The notes beneath the pieces are model-generated. The model had not been told where the DNA came from, searched no databases, and saw only the letters and a program-made list of their open reading frames with translations. Positions 35,985-43,183 of a stretch of DNA of 64,000 bases are shown one piece after another; the stretch's first letter is position 1, and each line of letters begins with the position of its first letter. The translations under genes and the position numbers were made by a program. The stretch covers positions 43,743-107,742 of the forward strand of contig CABJAE010000008.1 in the NCBI GenBank assembly GCA_902363535.1, written 5' to 3'. The stretch comes from Peptoniphilaceae bacterium. Lineage in GTDB: Bacteria; Bacillota; Clostridia; Tissierellales; Peptoniphilaceae.

Positions 35985-36446
35985 TTACATGGCGTCGAAG
36001 AGATCCGCCATTTCCAACACGCTCATGGCGGTGTCGTAGCCCTTGTTGCCGCTCTTGGTGCCGGCACGTTCTACGGCTTGTTCGATGTTTTCCGTGGTGA
36101 CGATGCCGAAGCCCACGGGAATATTCGTATCCAGCGATACCTTGGCGATGCCCTTGGACACTTCGTTGCAGACGTAGTCGTAGTGGGTGGTGGCTCCGCG
36201 GATCACGGCGCCGAGGCAAATGACGCCGTCGTACTTGCCGGATTGGGCCAGCTTTTGTGCCGCCACGGGAATTTCAAAAGCTCCGGGCACGCGCACCAGG
36301 CTTAGGTCCTCGTCCTTCACGCCGTGACGGTACAAGCAGTCCAAGGCGCCGTCTAAAAGTTTCGACGTAATAAAATCATTGAAACGGCTGACGACAATGG
36401 CGAAGGATTTTCCCTCACCTCTTAACATTCCTTCCATAATTTTCAT
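35985..36446 (-). CDS. ribH: 6,7-dimethyl-8-ribityllumazine synthase
   Basis: Penultimate step of riboflavin synthesis, condensing the pyrimidine intermediate with dihydroxybutanone phosphate in an icosahedral capsid. 153 residues. Motifs: [49 protein letters not shown] with the catalytic His region, and [11 protein letters not shown]. The start follows AGGAGG; a longer frame to 36488 lacks a site. It is the last gene of the rib operon and overlaps ribBA by 4 nt. Confidence 0.96.
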   Translation of the reverse strand: MKIMEGMLRGEGKSFAIVVSRFNDFITSKLLDGALDCLYRHGVKDEDLSLVRVPGAFEIPVAAQKLAQSGKYDGVICLGAVIRGATTHYDYVCNEVSKGIAKVSLDTNIPVGFGIVTTENIEQAVERAGTKSGNKGYDTAMSVLEMADLFDAM

Positions 36447-37690
36447 CGGTTGGCCTCCTTGCTTTGTTTTTCCACGTGTCCGTGGCAATCGCAGCCGAAT
36501 TCGTGTAAATAGTGGTTCAGCTTTTTGGCTTTGGTTTCCAAATAGAAGTGGTCGTTTTCGTGGGATTGAATTTCAATGGGTACGCGTTCTACAATTTCCA
36601 TGCCGTATTGTTCCAGGTGATACACCTTGTCGGGATTATTGGTTAAAAGACGCATTTTTGTCACGCCGAGATCTTTCAAAATTTGCGCGCCGATGTAATA
36701 TTCCCGGGCATCCTCCGGGAAGCCTAAAGCCACATTGGCTTCCACCGTGTCCATGCCCTCATCTTGAAGGGCGTAGGCTTTTAATTTATTCAAAAGACCG
36801 ATGCCCCGGCCTTCTTGACGCATGTAAAGGACGATGCCATTGCCTTCTTCCTCCACTTGCATCATGGCACGTTGCAATTGATCGCCGCAGTCGCAGCGCA
36901 GGGAGCCGAAGGCGTCGCCGGTTAAGCATTCGGAGTGGACGCGGGTTAAGATGGCGTCCTCTTTTGTAATGTCGCCTTTGATCAGGGCCACGTGGTGTTC
37001 GCCGTTTAAGGTGTTGCGATAGCCTACGGCTTTAAAATGGCCGTACTTCGTGGGCATGTCCGCTTCCGCTACCCGTTCGATAAGGCAATCGTGGGTCTTT
37101 CTGTATTCTTTTAATAGCTCGATATTAATGAGGGGGACGTTTAATTCCTTTGCCAGTTCGCAGATGCGGTCCCGCTGCATCATTTCTCCGTTATCTTCCA
37201 TGATTTCACAGCAAAGACCCACCTCCGTTAAACCGGCGAGGCGCAATAAATCCACGGTGCCTTCCGTGTGCCCTTCACGCTCCAATACCCCGCCGGGCTT
37301 GGCGATAAGAGGAAACATGTGGCCCGGGCGGCGGAAGTCTTCGGCTTTCGAATTGGGATCGGCGGTTTTTCTGGCGGTGAATGCCCGTTCCACAGCACTG
37401 ATCCCCGTGGTGGTGTCCACGTGGTCGATGGTGACGGTAAAAGCCGTTTCGTGATTGTCCCTGTTTTTGGAGACCATGGGCTTTAAGTGCAGGCGATCCG
37501 CTTCTTTTTGGCTCATGGGCATACAGATCAGGCCTTTGGCGTAGGTAGCCATGGCATTTAATTGCTCCGTGGTACAGGTTTCGGCGGCGACGATCATGTC
37601 CCCTTCGTTTTCACGGTCTTCCGCATCCACGGCAATGATCATCTTGCCTGCTTTCAGCGCGTCGATTGCTTCTTCAATTGTGTTCCACAT
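36443..37690 (-). CDS. ribBA: Bifunctional DHBP synthase / GTP cyclohydrolase II
   Basis: 415 residues, two enzymes in one chain. RibB (1-205) makes dihydroxybutanone phosphate: [17 protein letters not shown] and [21 protein letters not shown] are intact. RibA (206-400) opens GTP: the zinc site [21 protein letters not shown] and the GTP-binding [11 protein letters not shown] are intact. The C-terminus carries an extra [17 protein letters not shown] segment with two Cys and three His that could bind a metal. It follows ribE by 9 nt. Confidence 0.96.
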   Translation of the reverse strand: MWNTIEEAIDALKAGKMIIAVDAEDRENEGDMIVAAETCTTEQLNAMATYAKGLICMPMSQKEADRLHLKPMVSKNRDNHETAFTVTIDHVDTTTGISAVERAFTARKTADPNSKAEDFRRPGHMFPLIAKPGGVLEREGHTEGTVDLLRLAGLTEVGLCCEIMEDNGEMMQRDRICELAKELNVPLINIELLKEYRKTHDCLIERVAEADMPTKYGHFKAVGYRNTLNGEHHVALIKGDITKEDAILTRVHSECLTGDAFGSLRCDCGDQLQRAMMQVEEEGNGIVLYMRQEGRGIGLLNKLKAYALQDEGMDTVEANVALGFPEDAREYYIGAQILKDLGVTKMRLLTNNPDKVYHLEQYGMEIVERVPIEIQSHENDHFYLETKAKKLNHYLHEFGCDCHGHVEKQSKEANR

Positions 37691-37699
37691 AATTTCCTC

Positions 37700-38338
37700 C
37701 TAAAATCCATGCTTTCTTAAAAAATTCATATCAAGGGCAGAAGCTTCTTCCGCCACTTCACTTTGTCTCAATAAATACTTGCCCACGATGTCGAATTCCA
37801 CGGTGATGGGATCTGAGGGCTTCAGCTCACCTAAATTGGTGGAGCGCAAGGTCTCCGGAATCAGGGAGACGGAAAAATCGTTCCGCCCCGCCCGGGCGAT
37901 GGTTAGGCTGACGCCGTTTAGGGCCACCGAGCCCTGGGCCACGAAATAAGGCGCCCAGTCCGGCTTCACGGCGATGTGAAGGAGATAGCCCCCTTCGTGT
38001 GGCTCGATGCCCTTCACCTCTCCCACCGTGTCCACGTGACCCTGGACGATGTGTCCGCCCATGCGGCTCGCGGGAAGAAGGGCCCGCTCCAGATTCACGG
38101 CACTTCCCGGCCGCAAGCGGTCCAGAGCGGATTTTTTCGCCGTCACCGTCATCATGTCCGCCGTAAAGGTGCCCTCCGCCATGGAGGTTACCGTGAGGCA
38201 GACGCCGTTGGTGGCGATGGAATCGCCGATCTTCGTGTCCTCAAGCACCGTCTGCGCCTTGACCCGCAGGACGATCCTCTCGCCCCGCTTTTCAAGAGCA
38301 GCCACGGTGCCCACTTCCTCTACGATTCCCGTAAACAT
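37700..38338 (-). CDS. ribE: Riboflavin synthase alpha subunit
   Basis: Dismutates two lumazines into riboflavin. 212 residues forming two lumazine-binding barrels: MFTGIVEEVGTV starts the first and GGHIVQGHVDTVGEV the second, with NGVCLTVTS and NGVSLTIAR as the paired internal repeats. It overlaps the ribD end by 19 nt and precedes ribBA. Confidence 0.96.
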   Translation of the reverse strand: MFTGIVEEVGTVAALEKRGERIVLRVKAQTVLEDTKIGDSIATNGVCLTVTSMAEGTFTADMMTVTAKKSALDRLRPGSAVNLERALLPASRMGGHIVQGHVDTVGEVKGIEPHEGGYLLHIAVKPDWAPYFVAQGSVALNGVSLTIARAGRNDFSVSLIPETLRSTNLGELKPSDPITVEFDIVGKYLLRQSEVAEEASALDMNFLRKHGF

Positions 38339-39405
38339 CCTCTGACCCCTCCTACAAACAGGTCCGGCCCCAGCATCTTCACCTCGTCAAAGGCGAAGTC
38401 CCGCCGCTCACTTAAGGACGCGATGGCGCGGCCCGCGACGGCATCTTTTCCGCCGCCGAACAAGGTCGGGGCTAGGTAGAGGGCGAATTCATCCACTAAA
38501 TCTTCGTCGATGAGGCTGCCGTGGAGGCGTCCGCCCCCTTCCACCAAAATGCGGCCCATGTCCTTGGCGTATAGGTCCTTTAACACGGCCCGAAGATCCA
38601 GCTTGCCCTTCTTCTCTTTCACGACTTCCACGACGACGCCCCGTTCTTTTAGGGCCTTCATCTTGGCCTCCTCCATGTGCACCGTGTAGACGATGGTGGG
38701 CTGAGTGCCGTCGTAGACATTGGCCTCGAGATTCACGGCGCCGCGGCGGTCCAAAATAATCCGCGTGGGATCCTCTCCTTCGCCGCTGCGATTGCTGAGG
38801 CGGGGATTGTCCTTGATCACCGTGTTGGTGCCCACGAGAATTCCGTCCACTGCACCGCGAAGCTTATGACCGTCCTTCCGCGCCGCCTCCGATGTGATCC
38901 ATTGGCTTTCGCCTGTATCCGTGGCAATCTTGCCGTCCAATGTAGTGGCGAATTTACAAATCACATAGGGCGTCTGCGTCAAAATGCTCGTGAAAAAGGC
39001 CCGGTTCAGGGATTGGCATGCCTCCTCAAGGACGCCTACATCCACCTGAATCCCCGCCGCTTCCAAAGCGGCGACGCCGCGACCGGCGACCTTTGGATTG
39101 GGATCCAAGGTGCCTACCACTACCCGGGCGATCCCCGCCCGCTCGATGGCCACGACACAGGGCGGCGTCTTTCCGTAGTGGAAGCAAGGCTCCAAGGTCA
39201 CATACATGGTGCCGCCCTTCGGCGATTCCTCCACCTGCTTCAGGCAATCCACCTCGGCATGGTCCAGGCCGAAACCGTGATGGTAGCCCTCGGCGATGAC
39301 TCGCCCGTCCTTTACCAAGACGGCGCCTACCATGGGATTGGTCTTGGTCTTGCCCAAGCCCTTTTTCGCAAGAGTCAATGCCCGATTCATATACTGCTCA
39401 TCCAT
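38320..39405 (-). CDS. ribD: Bifunctional riboflavin deaminase/reductase
   Basis: 361 residues. The deaminase half has the zinc signature HAEVDCL and EPCFHYGKTPPCVVAI; the reductase half has TTLDGKIATDTGESQWIT and RILVEGGGRLHGSLI for NADPH-dependent reduction of the ribosyl chain. The open frame continues upstream to 39669 across the riboswitch, but the true start is the ATG at 39403-39405 with GGAGG 4 nt before it. First gene of the rib operon, controlled by the FMN riboswitch. Confidence 0.96.
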   Translation of the reverse strand: MDEQYMNRALTLAKKGLGKTKTNPMVGAVLVKDGRVIAEGYHHGFGLDHAEVDCLKQVEESPKGGTMYVTLEPCFHYGKTPPCVVAIERAGIARVVVGTLDPNPKVAGRGVAALEAAGIQVDVGVLEEACQSLNRAFFTSILTQTPYVICKFATTLDGKIATDTGESQWITSEAARKDGHKLRGAVDGILVGTNTVIKDNPRLSNRSGEGEDPTRIILDRRGAVNLEANVYDGTQPTIVYTVHMEEAKMKALKERGVVVEVVKEKKGKLDLRAVLKDLYAKDMGRILVEGGGRLHGSLIDEDLVDEFALYLAPTLFGGGKDAVAGRAIASLSERRDFAFDEVKMLGPDLFVGGVRGCLRES

Positions 39406-39420
39406 AAAGCCTCCTGCATT

Positions 39421-39446
39421 AAAAAAACCGAAGCGCAATGCTTCGG
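39421..39446 (-). terminator. Riboswitch-controlled terminator ahead of ribD
   Basis: CCGAAGC-GCAAT-GCTTCGG hairpin (plus-strand reading) followed on the minus strand by seven T, placed between the FMN aptamer and ribD. The GAAGCG segment just after the aptamer (near 39484) could pair with the 3' arm as antiterminator. Confidence 0.85.
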
Positions 39447-39486
39447 AGTGACAATCAAATGAAAGACAACAAAAGTTGCCTTCGCT

Positions 39487-39600
39487 TCTTCTTTCATCCG
39501 GACTATACCGTCGGTATCGGAATTGCACCGATTCAATCATACGACTCGTGGACTTTACCACCGGTGAGGAATTGCACCTCGCCCCGAAGAATATATGAAG
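39487..39600 (-). promoter_or_regulatory. FMN riboswitch (RFN element)
   Basis: Minus-strand RNA shows the RFN conserved blocks in order: CTTCGGGGCGAGGTG, CACCGGTGGTAAAGTCCACGA, a variable arm, and GACGGTATAGTCCGGATG. FMN binding should favour the downstream terminator and shut off ribD-ribE-ribBA-ribH. Confidence 0.96.
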
Positions 39601-39624
39601 TTCAGGAAATGTTTTCCTTTCATT

Positions 39625-39653
39625 ATGATACCACTTATAGCTTACCCTGTAAA
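39625..39653 (-). promoter_or_regulatory. Promoter of the rib operon
   Basis: TTTACA (39648-39653), 17-nt spacer, TATCAT (39625-39630) on the minus strand, just upstream of the riboswitch. Confidence 0.75.
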
Positions 39654-39742
39654 GAGATTTTGTCGCCACACGGTTAAAATTTTATCCCCCACTCGGTACA
39701 ATAAATAAAACGAGAAATTTTGTAATAAAGAACACCTTCCCG

Positions 39743-39762
39743 CGTATATACAAGTGAAAGGA
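39743..39762 (+). promoter_or_regulatory. Conserved leader/promoter element, copy 2 (sigma operon)
   Basis: 18 of 20 positions identical to 8706-8725 (ATATAC and AGTGAAAGGA shared), again directly ahead of an ECF sigma gene. A TTGT-A motif lies about 20 nt upstream in both copies. Confidence 0.5.
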
Positions 39763-39778
39763 CAAGGAGGTGAAGCCA

Positions 39779-40318
39779 ATGGATAAAACCACCGACATGC
39801 CGACGGTCATGGACGATACCGTCACATTTGAAGCGGTCTACGATCGCTACTTCGAGCCCGTCTTTCGTTTCGTCACCTACCGCACCGGCAATCGAGAAGT
39901 GGCCAAGGATCTCACGGCGGATATTTTTCTTAAGATCTACAGGAAATTTTCCGCCTACGATCCGAAAAAAGGCAGCTTCGAGGTGTGGCTCTATACCATC
40001 GCCGGCAATCATGTGAAAGACTACTACCGCAGAAAGAATCGCTTTCAGTGGTTGCCTATCACTGCAGCAAAAGACATGGCGGAGGAAGATCCCACGACCG
40101 AAGAACAAATGGAAAACAAAGAAGAAATCGCCTATTTGCGCTGTGCCGTGAAAAAACTGAAGCCCCGGGATCAGTTGTTGGTCAGCTACAAATTCGGTGC
40201 GGAGCTTTCCAATCAGACCATCGCCGCACTCATGGACACGAATCCCAATCACGTGGGCGTCATGATCCACCGCCTGCTGAATCAATTGCGAAAAGAAATG
40301 GAGGCCTATTATGAATAA
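39779..40318 (+). CDS. ECF-type RNA polymerase sigma factor (pair 2)
   Basis: 179 residues. Region 2: FEAVYDRYFEPVFRFVTYRTGNREVAKDLTADIFLKIYRK and WLYTIAGNHVKDYYRRK. Region 4: AVKKLKPRDQLLVSYKFGAELSNQTIAALMDTNPNHVGVMIHRLLNQLRKE. The ATG lies 8 nt after AAGGAGG; a GTG nine nt earlier overlaps that site. It overlaps its anti-sigma gene by 8 nt. Only distantly similar in sequence to the sigma factor at 8.7 kb despite the shared leader. Confidence 0.9.
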   Translation: MDKTTDMPTVMDDTVTFEAVYDRYFEPVFRFVTYRTGNREVAKDLTADIFLKIYRKFSAYDPKKGSFEVWLYTIAGNHVKDYYRRKNRFQWLPITAAKDMAEEDPTTEEQMENKEEIAYLRCAVKKLKPRDQLLVSYKFGAELSNQTIAALMDTNPNHVGVMIHRLLNQLRKEMEAYYE

Positions 40319-41147
40319 AAATAAAAACCCCCAGGTTGACGTAAGCCAAAATTTAAAAAATCTCTACGCTACCGATGAAAAAGACAAGCAGGAGGTCTAC
40401 GCAAAAATGAAAAATAAACAAAAGAAACAATATAAAAAGCCCGCCATCGCCGCGGCCTGCGCCCTTTTAATCGCCACCCTCCCCTTTACGAGCTTCGGCG
40501 GCGGCATCGTGAACACGGTGAAACAAGCTGTAAGCCCCTCGGGCCGCATCGTCGTTAACGAAGACGAGCCGGCCGTGGCCATCCCCTTCCCCGACGAATT
40601 AAAGGGAAAGGTCTTCGACAAAGAGGGAAATGAAATCACCGACCTCGAAGTCCTGAAAAATGCAGAGCACGTCTACTCCAAAGACGGCCGGGAAATCGTG
40701 GGAAGCAATTACGACGAAGCCACCCGCACCGGCGAAGTCACCTTTGAGTACGCCGACGAAGTGAAAAAAGATACGGGCGACAAGGCCCCGGTGGATGTTA
40801 TCGCCAAAAAATTAAACTTCAATCCCCTGGTCTTCTCGGAGAAATACAACTACGTGGAATCGGAAATCTTCGCCGATCCGGGGACACTTTCCGATTACGT
40901 CGCCTTCACCTATGAAAAAGACGGCAAGACCATCTACCTTAACGAGCGAATCTCGTCTCCTGAAACCGCCTATGAAACCGGCGGCGAAGGCAAAATCTAC
41001 GAAGTCAATGTGGACGGCGTAAAGGTCATCATTCAAGGCCGTGATGCCGACTTCGAACGAGACGGCCTCCTCGTCTCCATCTCCGCCGAAGGCGCGGACA
41101 AAGACGATCTTATCGCCATGGTAAAAGACTTGCATTTGTTAAAATAA
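40311..41147 (+). CDS. Membrane anti-sigma factor, DUF4367-like (pair 2)
   Basis: 278 residues. Cytoplasmic N-terminus of about 43 residues (Lys/Gln-rich, presumed sigma contact), one membrane segment near 44-64 (PAIAAACALLIATLPFTSFGG), then an acidic extracytoplasmic region. The C-terminal 90 residues, ending in LLVSISAEGADKDDLIAMVKDL, resemble the DUF4367 domain found on anti-sigma proteins. Overlap with the sigma gene supports the assignment. Stimulus unknown. Confidence 0.75.
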   Translation: MNKNKNPQVDVSQNLKNLYATDEKDKQEVYAKMKNKQKKQYKKPAIAAACALLIATLPFTSFGGGIVNTVKQAVSPSGRIVVNEDEPAVAIPFPDELKGKVFDKEGNEITDLEVLKNAEHVYSKDGREIVGSNYDEATRTGEVTFEYADEVKKDTGDKAPVDVIAKKLNFNPLVFSEKYNYVESEIFADPGTLSDYVAFTYEKDGKTIYLNERISSPETAYETGGEGKIYEVNVDGVKVIIQGRDADFERDGLLVSISAEGADKDDLIAMVKDLHLLK

Positions 41148-41158
41148 CTTCGCCCAAG

Positions 41159-41184
41159 CCGCCGGAAAAACCGGCGGTTTTTTT
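41159..41184 (+). terminator. Terminator of sigma operon 2
   Basis: CCGCCGG-AAAAA-CCGGCGG followed by seven T. Confidence 0.9.
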
Positions 41185-41195
41185 GCGCAACAAAA

Positions 41196-41218
41196 AAACA
41201 CCGCTCTCGGCGGTGTTT
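41196..41218 (-). terminator. Terminator of rplM-rpsI
   Basis: AAACACCG / CGGTGTTT stem, on the minus strand followed by TTTT, 13 nt past the rpsI stop. Confidence 0.8.
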
Positions 41219-41230
41219 GTCTGTATGTGC

Positions 41231-41620
41231 TTAACGTTTGGAGAATTGGGGAGATTTACGGGCTTTCTTCAAGCCGTATTTCTTTCTTTCCTTCATTCTC
41301 GGGTCGCGGGTCAAGAAACCTGCTTTTTTAAGAACGGGACGGAAATCGGGATTGGCTTCTTGCAGTGCGCGTGCAAGACCCATGCGGATGGCACCGGCTT
41401 GTCCGGTGTAGCCGCCGCCGTTGACCTTGACGAGGACGTCGTATTGGCCTTCGGTTTCCGTAATGGTTAAGGGCTCTTTTGCCACGGTACGTAAGGTTTC
41501 GTAACCGAAGAAGTCGTCGAGTTCTCTGCCGTTGACGAGGAATTTGCCGCTACCGGAGAGGAGTCTGACTTGGGCTACGGACGTTTTTCTTCTACCTGTT
41601 GCTCTAATTTGATCTGCCAT
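41231..41620 (-). CDS. rpsI: 30S ribosomal protein S9
   Basis: 129 residues, the usual length. [14 protein letters not shown] at the N-terminus and the extreme basic C-terminus [17 protein letters not shown], which reaches the ribosomal P site, are diagnostic. The start is the ATG at 41618-41620 after AAGGAAGGGTG; an in-frame GTG at 41629 belongs to that site. It follows rplM by 15 nt in the conserved L13-S9 operon. Confidence 0.98.
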   Translation of the reverse strand: MADQIRATGRRKTSVAQVRLLSGSGKFLVNGRELDDFFGYETLRTVAKEPLTITETEGQYDVLVKVNGGGYTGQAGAIRMGLARALQEANPDFRPVLKKAGFLTRDPRMKERKKYGLKKARKSPQFSKR

Positions 41621-41635
41621 GTAATTCACCCTTCC

Positions 41636-42064
41636 TTACACTTCGTAGACTTCCGGTTTTTGCGCTTCGTGGGGATGGTCCGGACCGGCGTAAACTTTTA
41701 ATTTACCGAACATGGACCGACCCAAACGGCTCTTGGGAAGCATGCCCTTGACCGCGTATTCGATGACGCGTTCCGGGTGCTTTTCGCGAATTTCTTTGTA
41801 AACAACTTCGCGACGTCCGCCCGGGTAACCGGTGTGGGATGCGTGAATCTTGTTGTCCCATTTGGTTCCGGTTAATTTTACCTTATCGGCGTTAATGACG
41901 ATAACGTAATCGCCGGTGTCCACGTGGGGGGTGTAAATGGGCTTGTGCTTGCCGCGTAAAAGCGTTGCGACTTCGGTAGCCAAGCGGCCGAGGACTTTAT
42001 CTTCGGCATCGATGACGTACCATTTTCTATCTACTTCATTGGCTTTCGCCATGGTTGTCTTCAT
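41636..42064 (-). CDS. rplM: 50S ribosomal protein L13
   Basis: 142 residues. Motifs [50 protein letters not shown] and [12 protein letters not shown] are typical of L13, which binds 23S rRNA early in 50S assembly. The ATG follows AGGAGGTCATCC. First gene of the rplM-rpsI operon, driven by a near-consensus promoter. Confidence 0.98.
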   Translation of the reverse strand: MKTTMAKANEVDRKWYVIDAEDKVLGRLATEVATLLRGKHKPIYTPHVDTGDYVIVINADKVKLTGTKWDNKIHASHTGYPGGRREVVYKEIREKHPERVIEYAVKGMLPKSRLGRSMFGKLKVYAGPDHPHEAQKPEVYEV

Positions 42065-42133
42065 GGATGACCTCCTGCTATATCAAAAGGGATAATGTTC
42101 AAAAGTTTCCGGGGCTTTAAAACACTAGCAATT

Positions 42134-42162
42134 AGTATAGAGCAAACCGCAGTATCTGTCAA
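42134..42162 (-). promoter_or_regulatory. Promoter of rplM-rpsI
   Basis: TTGACA (42157-42162), 17-nt spacer, TATACT (42134-42139) on the minus strand, followed by an approximately 65-nt leader that could hold an L13 autoregulatory structure (not verified). Confidence 0.85.
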
Positions 42163-42218
42163 GTGTTTTTCGCTGATTTGTGCCCTTTTCTCCCATGGCG
42201 AAGTTTTTTACTTCGGGC

Positions 42219-42224
42219 TATAAT
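42219..42224 (+). promoter_or_regulatory. -10 element of the HEPN/PD-(D/E)XK gene
   Basis: TATAAT 30 nt before the start; no good -35 is seen, suggesting weak or activated expression. Confidence 0.4.
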
Positions 42225-42253
42225 AAAGATACGAACAAGAAAGGACGTGACTT

Positions 42254-42259
42254 ATGACA
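42254..42259 (+). other. Start region of the HEPN/PD-(D/E)XK gene
   Basis: The ATG at 42254 is preceded by AAAGGACGTGACTT, an acceptable ribosome binding site; no alternative in-frame start upstream has a better one. Confidence 0.5.
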
Positions 42260-43183
42260 AACCACAACGGGCATCTTCCCCGCTTTAAATATTTTTCCTA
42301 CGACTGCGACCACCACGTAAAAAAAGACTACTCCATCGTCCACGACCCGCGGCCGCTGCCTCTCTCCGAGGCCATCACCCGGGCCCTGGAGTATCTCTTG
42401 TGGTACGTGCCCAATATTAATTCCTTTCAGTCCCCTTCCAATGTGTTGATTACCGAGCCCCTTTACGAGGATTTCAGCTTCGGCTTGGTCTCCGAGGCCC
42501 TTCACCTGAATGCCGAGGACATTTTGTTTTTGGATTACATTGACGACGACATCGTCGACTACTACATGGAAGCCATTTGCACCAACTGCCAGAAGGTGAT
42601 CCTCACCACCGGGGAGCACGAGACCAAAATTTCCGCCTTGGTGCGCCACATGCGAAACGCCATCGCCCACGGCTATTTTACCGTGGTGGAAGACCGCATG
42701 ATCGCCTTTGACGTGAAGCATTTTCCGAAAAAAGACGACTCCTACGGCTGCACCGCCGTCTTGAAATTGGATCCCCTTCATCTGGTCAGCGCCTTAAAGC
42801 TTTTGGAAGAGGAAATGACCCACGAGCGCTTGGCGGCCATGGCCTTTTCCCGCTGCGGCTACGAGATTTTGGAAAACGACTACGACAATCCCGAGCTTCC
42901 CTACGATTTTACCATGGAAAAAGACGGCCTCGTCTACGCCGTGGAAATTAAGCGCATCGCCATCGAAGGCGTGGCCCATGCGGAACATTTGGACAGTATC
43001 CTCGCCCACTTCCCGAAAGAGGTAAAGGAAAAGAAGGTGCTTCTCATGGATTCCGCCGTCTTGGATTCCGAAGCGAAAAAGGCCCTTCGCGAAAACAAAA
43101 TTCTGCTCCTTGACCGAGACAATCTAAAATCCCTCATGTCCGGCGACGATATTTTAAGCCGCATTCAACGGAAGATGCGCTAA
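42254..43183 (+). CDS. Orphan HEPN-like plus PD-(D/E)XK nuclease-like protein
   Basis: 309 residues, no named family that I recognise. Residues 30-190 are alpha-helical and contain RHMRNAIAHG, with Arg134-x4-His139, the RN-x3-H motif of HEPN RNases, followed by the F-x-V...F-D strand pair typical of the pEK499_p136-like HEPN group. Residues 190-300 look like a Mrr-type restriction fold: Asp218 in LPYDFT and Glu231-x-Lys233 in YAVEIKR form the PD-(D/E)XK triad. The gene stands alone; its stop overlaps the converging mprF stop by 4 nt. Roles could be defence or RNA/DNA damage. Both domain calls are by eye. Confidence 0.55.
   Translation: MTNHNGHLPRFKYFSYDCDHHVKKDYSIVHDPRPLPLSEAITRALEYLLWYVPNINSFQSPSNVLITEPLYEDFSFGLVSEALHLNAEDILFLDYIDDDIVDYYMEAICTNCQKVILTTGEHETKISALVRHMRNAIAHGYFTVVEDRMIAFDVKHFPKKDDSYGCTAVLKLDPLHLVSALKLLEEEMTHERLAAMAFSRCGYEILENDYDNPELPYDFTMEKDGLVYAVEIKRIAIEGVAHAEHLDSILAHFPKEVKEKKVLLMDSAVLDSEAKKALRENKILLLDRDNLKSLMSGDDILSRIQRKMR

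Noticed and set aside
39406-39669. Upstream extension of the ribD frame
   Set aside because: It would translate the FMN riboswitch and terminator; GGAGG precedes the ATG at 39405.
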